The notes under the pieces were generated by a model. That model ran no database searches and was not told where the DNA came from. It saw only the letters and a list, made by a program, of their open reading frames with translations. A DNA stretch of 64,000 nucleotides from Thermoanaerobaculia bacterium (GTDB lineage: Bacteria; Acidobacteriota; Thermoanaerobaculia; Multivoradales; JAHEKO01). The stretch spans positions 62,001 to 126,000 of the forward strand of contig CAMYOG010000002.1 of the NCBI GenBank assembly GCA_947259925.1, in the 5' to 3' direction. The position numbers and the translations under genes are program-made. Shown here in pieces: positions 61,971-64,000 of this stretch. Each line of letters begins with the position of its first letter. Within the stretch, counting starts at the first letter, position 1.

Positions 61971-63740
61971 ATGACCAGCCATCCACGCGTCCTGACGACG
62001 GTGCTCGCGCTCGCACTGCTCGCGGGCTGTACGGCCGAGGAGTCGCCGCCCGCGCCACCGATGCCGCAGGTCGACCACTCGATCGTCGACGACTATCTCG
62101 AGACCTACTTCCGGACCTTTCCGACCCGCGCGACCGCCGCGGGTCGGCACGAGTACGACGGCGAGCTCGAGGACCTGGGCCAGGAGGCGCGACTCGCCTG
62201 GATCGACTACAACCGGCGGGTGCTCGAGCGGATCGAGCCTGCCCTGCACGCCGGTCGGGCGGAGCGGGAGCTGCGGCTCGACCTCGAGCTCCTCTGGCGC
62301 CAGGTGCAGCGCCAGCTGATGGACCACGAGTCACTACGGGTGCCGCGGCGCAATCCGCTGTACTGGACTGGGATCCTCGGCAACGCGACCATCTTCCTGC
62401 TGGTCCGGGACGATCTACCGCTCGAGGAGCGCCTCACCCGGGCGGCGGAACGCGCGGTGCTGATTCCGCGGCTCGCGGCCCAGGCCGAGGAGGCGTTGAC
62501 CGGTTCCGAAGAGCACATCGCGTCCGAGCTATGCCAGATGGCCGCGCGTCAGGCCCAGGGGACCGCGGTCTTCTATCGGGGCGGCTTTGCCGAGGCGGCA
62601 GGTGACGACTCCGCGCTCCGGCAACGGATGACCGAGGCGGGAGCTTCGGCCGCCGACGCCCTCGAGGGGCTCGGGGTCTTTCTCGACGGACTGTGCGAGC
62701 GGGCGGCAGGCTCGCCGCGCCTGAAGCACTTGTACGAATACCGGTTCCGCATCGTCACCGGCATCGAGGACCGGGTCGACCTGGTGCTCGATCGCGCGGA
62801 GGCGGCGCTGATCTTGAAGCGGGGAGAGGTGGCGGAGTACGGCCGCTCGGTCTGGGGCGAGATCTTCCCCGGTGAAGCGGCGCCAGACGACGACGTCGAG
62901 CTGGTGGCGCGTCTCTTTCAGCGCATCGGCGAGGACGGCGCCGAGACGATCGAGGAGTACGTGGCCGACTTCAAGGACCTGACCGAAAGGTCGGTCCAGT
63001 TCGTCCGCGACCACGATCTGGTCACCCTGCCGGAGCCGCTGACACTGATCATCGATCGCTCGCCGTCGTACTTCGTAGGTGCGAGCGTCGGTGGGGTCTA
63101 CCCAGCCGGGCCGTACGCGCTGGCGGACGCGAAGACTCTCCTGTTCGCGCCAACGCCTCCCGAAAGCGCGCCACCCGAGACGAAGCGCGCCTTCTTCCGC
63201 GACTTCAATCATCACTTCAACGTGATGATCGTGCCGCACGAGATCATCCCGGGCCACTACCTGCAGCTCAAGTACGCGGCGTCGCATCCACACAAGCTGC
63301 GTGCGATCTTTGGCGACGGCGTCTACATCGAAGGATGGGGCACGTTCTCCGAGCGGCTGATGCTCGACCAGGGCTGGGGTACGCCGCTGGCGCGCATCGC
63401 CCATCTCAAGAAGCAGCTCGAGAACATCGCCCGGACCATCGTCGACATCCGGGTGCATACCCGCGGGATGACCCGTGACGAGGTGATCGAGTTCCTGCAG
63501 GAGGAGGCGCTGCAGGACGCCCAGTTCGCCGGCAACATGTGGCGGCGCGCGATCACCAGCTCGCCGCAGCTGACGTCCTACCACCTGGGATACGCGCAGG
63601 TCCAGGGCCTGTTCGAGGACGTCAGAGAGGCTCGAGGTGAAGCGTTCACGGTCAAGGAGTTCATGGACGGCATGATGGAGATGGGCCCGGTGCCGGTCCG
63701 TCACTACCGCGAGCGGATGTTGGGGTGGTCGGGGCCTTGA
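61971..63740 (+). CDS. DUF885-family lipoprotein (putative metallopeptidase-like)
   Basis: The 589-residue protein has a lipoprotein signal ending LLAGC (Cys20). The DUF885 body carries HEIIPGH (near residue 423), a zinc-peptidase-like motif, plus YIEGWGTFSERLMLDQG near 447 which supplies a further acidic ligand. SPSYFVGASVGGVYPAGPYAL lies before it. These exported proteins are helical and assumed to be peptidases; activity is not proven here. The stop overlaps the TTG start of the next gene. Confidence 0.9.
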   Translation: MTSHPRVLTTVLALALLAGCTAEESPPAPPMPQVDHSIVDDYLETYFRTFPTRATAAGRHEYDGELEDLGQEARLAWIDYNRRVLERIEPALHAGRAERELRLDLELLWRQVQRQLMDHESLRVPRRNPLYWTGILGNATIFLLVRDDLPLEERLTRAAERAVLIPRLAAQAEEALTGSEEHIASELCQMAARQAQGTAVFYRGGFAEAAGDDSALRQRMTEAGASAADALEGLGVFLDGLCERAAGSPRLKHLYEYRFRIVTGIEDRVDLVLDRAEAALILKRGEVAEYGRSVWGEIFPGEAAPDDDVELVARLFQRIGEDGAETIEEYVADFKDLTERSVQFVRDHDLVTLPEPLTLIIDRSPSYFVGASVGGVYPAGPYALADAKTLLFAPTPPESAPPETKRAFFRDFNHHFNVMIVPHEIIPGHYLQLKYAASHPHKLRAIFGDGVYIEGWGTFSERLMLDQGWGTPLARIAHLKKQLENIARTIVDIRVHTRGMTRDEVIEFLQEEALQDAQFAGNMWRRAITSSPQLTSYHLGYAQVQGLFEDVREARGEAFTVKEFMDGMMEMGPVPVRHYRERMLGWSGP

Positions 63741-64000
63741 GACGGGCGCTGCGGATCGTCGTCATCGTCTTGGTGCTCGCCGCCCTGGCGATGGCCGGCC
63801 GTCTCGTGCTGTTGGCTCGAAAGGGGGGTAGCGTCGTGCAGGAGCGAATGGCGAGCTGTCCAGCGTCGCCCAATTGCGTGAGCAGCCAGGAGGAGCGTGC
63901 GAGTCATCGCGTCGAGCCGCTGTCGGTCGTCGGCAGCCCGAGCGACGCCTTCCGGCGTGCCGCGGAAGCCGTGCGCACCCTGCCCAGGACCACGATCAGG
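63737..64000 (+). CDS. DUF1499-family protein, cut by the window edge
   Basis: The visible 88 codons begin with TTG overlapping the DUF885 stop (TTGA). A membrane anchor (IVVIVLVLAALAMAGRLVLL) is followed by the DUF1499 mark CPASPNCVSSQ near residue 42. The C-terminal part is outside the window. The function of the family is unknown. Confidence 0.82.
   Translation, partial: MRRALRIVVIVLVLAALAMAGRLVLLARKGGSVVQERMASCPASPNCVSSQEERASHRVEPLSVVGSPSDAFRRAAEAVRTLPRTTIR

Overview
The window is G+C-rich (roughly two thirds by eye), densely coded and Gram-negative in character: it has a Tsx-like outer-membrane channel, lipoproteins and a Tat-exported ferredoxin. The mix of vWA/carboxypeptidase-regulatory proteins, Asp-box (BNR) repeat proteins, PQQ-type propellers and ECF sigma factors is typical of Acidobacteriota (for example Thermoanaerobaculia-like lineages). 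That placement is inferred from gene style only; there is no rRNA or other phylogenetic marker in the window. I saw no tRNA, rRNA, CRISPR array, insertion sequence or phage gene.

The dominant content, from about 2.85 to 49.0 kb, is a very large purine/nucleobase catabolic island resembling the Escherichia coli yge/ygf (ygeW-ygeY-hyuA-ygfK-ssnA-xdhD-guaD) locus that has been linked to anaerobic urate and purine breakdown. Uptake: Tsx-like outer-membrane nucleoside channel, a complete BMP-type ABC importer (binding protein, ATPase, two permeases), and two nucleobase permeases of different NCS2 subfamilies. Salvage into the xanthine/urate pool: guanine deaminase, molybdenum xanthine dehydrogenase (XdhA/XdhB), an 8-oxoguanine-deaminase-like enzyme and a cytosine-deaminase-like enzyme. 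Ring attack and opening: a fused selenium-dependent-type xanthine dehydrogenase (XdhD), YgfK, a dihydropyrimidinase/hydantoinase (HyuA), SsnA-like aminohydrolase and YgeY. Carbamoyl and nitrogen recovery: YgeW, a second ATCase-like carbamoyltransferase with an altered acceptor site, two carbamate kinases (ATP), two tandem fold-type-II PLP enzymes and glutamate dehydrogenase. An octaheme cytochrome c, Tat-type ferredoxin and NrfD membrane subunit lie directly downstream of ygfK and may join the redox steps to the quinone pool.

Embedded in or flanking the island are unrelated genes. These include a PQQ propeller protein, a threonine/serine exporter, a decayed secreted-protein pseudogene (7.6-9.0 kb), and a caspase-like protease with a multi-TM protein and a NUDIX hydrolase (37.0-39.3 kb).

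The right part (49-64 kb) is more ordinary. It has a PDZ-7TM-GAF-SpoIIE phosphatase with a TPR protein, a 1104-residue Asp-box protein, a cysteine-desulfurase-like enzyme, an ECF sigma/anti-sigma pair, an NhaC-type antiporter, a TIGR04076 protein, an aldo/keto reductase, a DUF885 lipoprotein and a DUF1499 protein cut by the window edge. The left edge holds a YceI protein, an ECF sigma factor and the 5' part of a vWA-domain protein.

Most functional steps of the island are inferred from family membership. The substrates of YgfK, YgeY, YgeW, the ATCase-like enzyme and the two PLP enzymes cannot be fixed from sequence alone.
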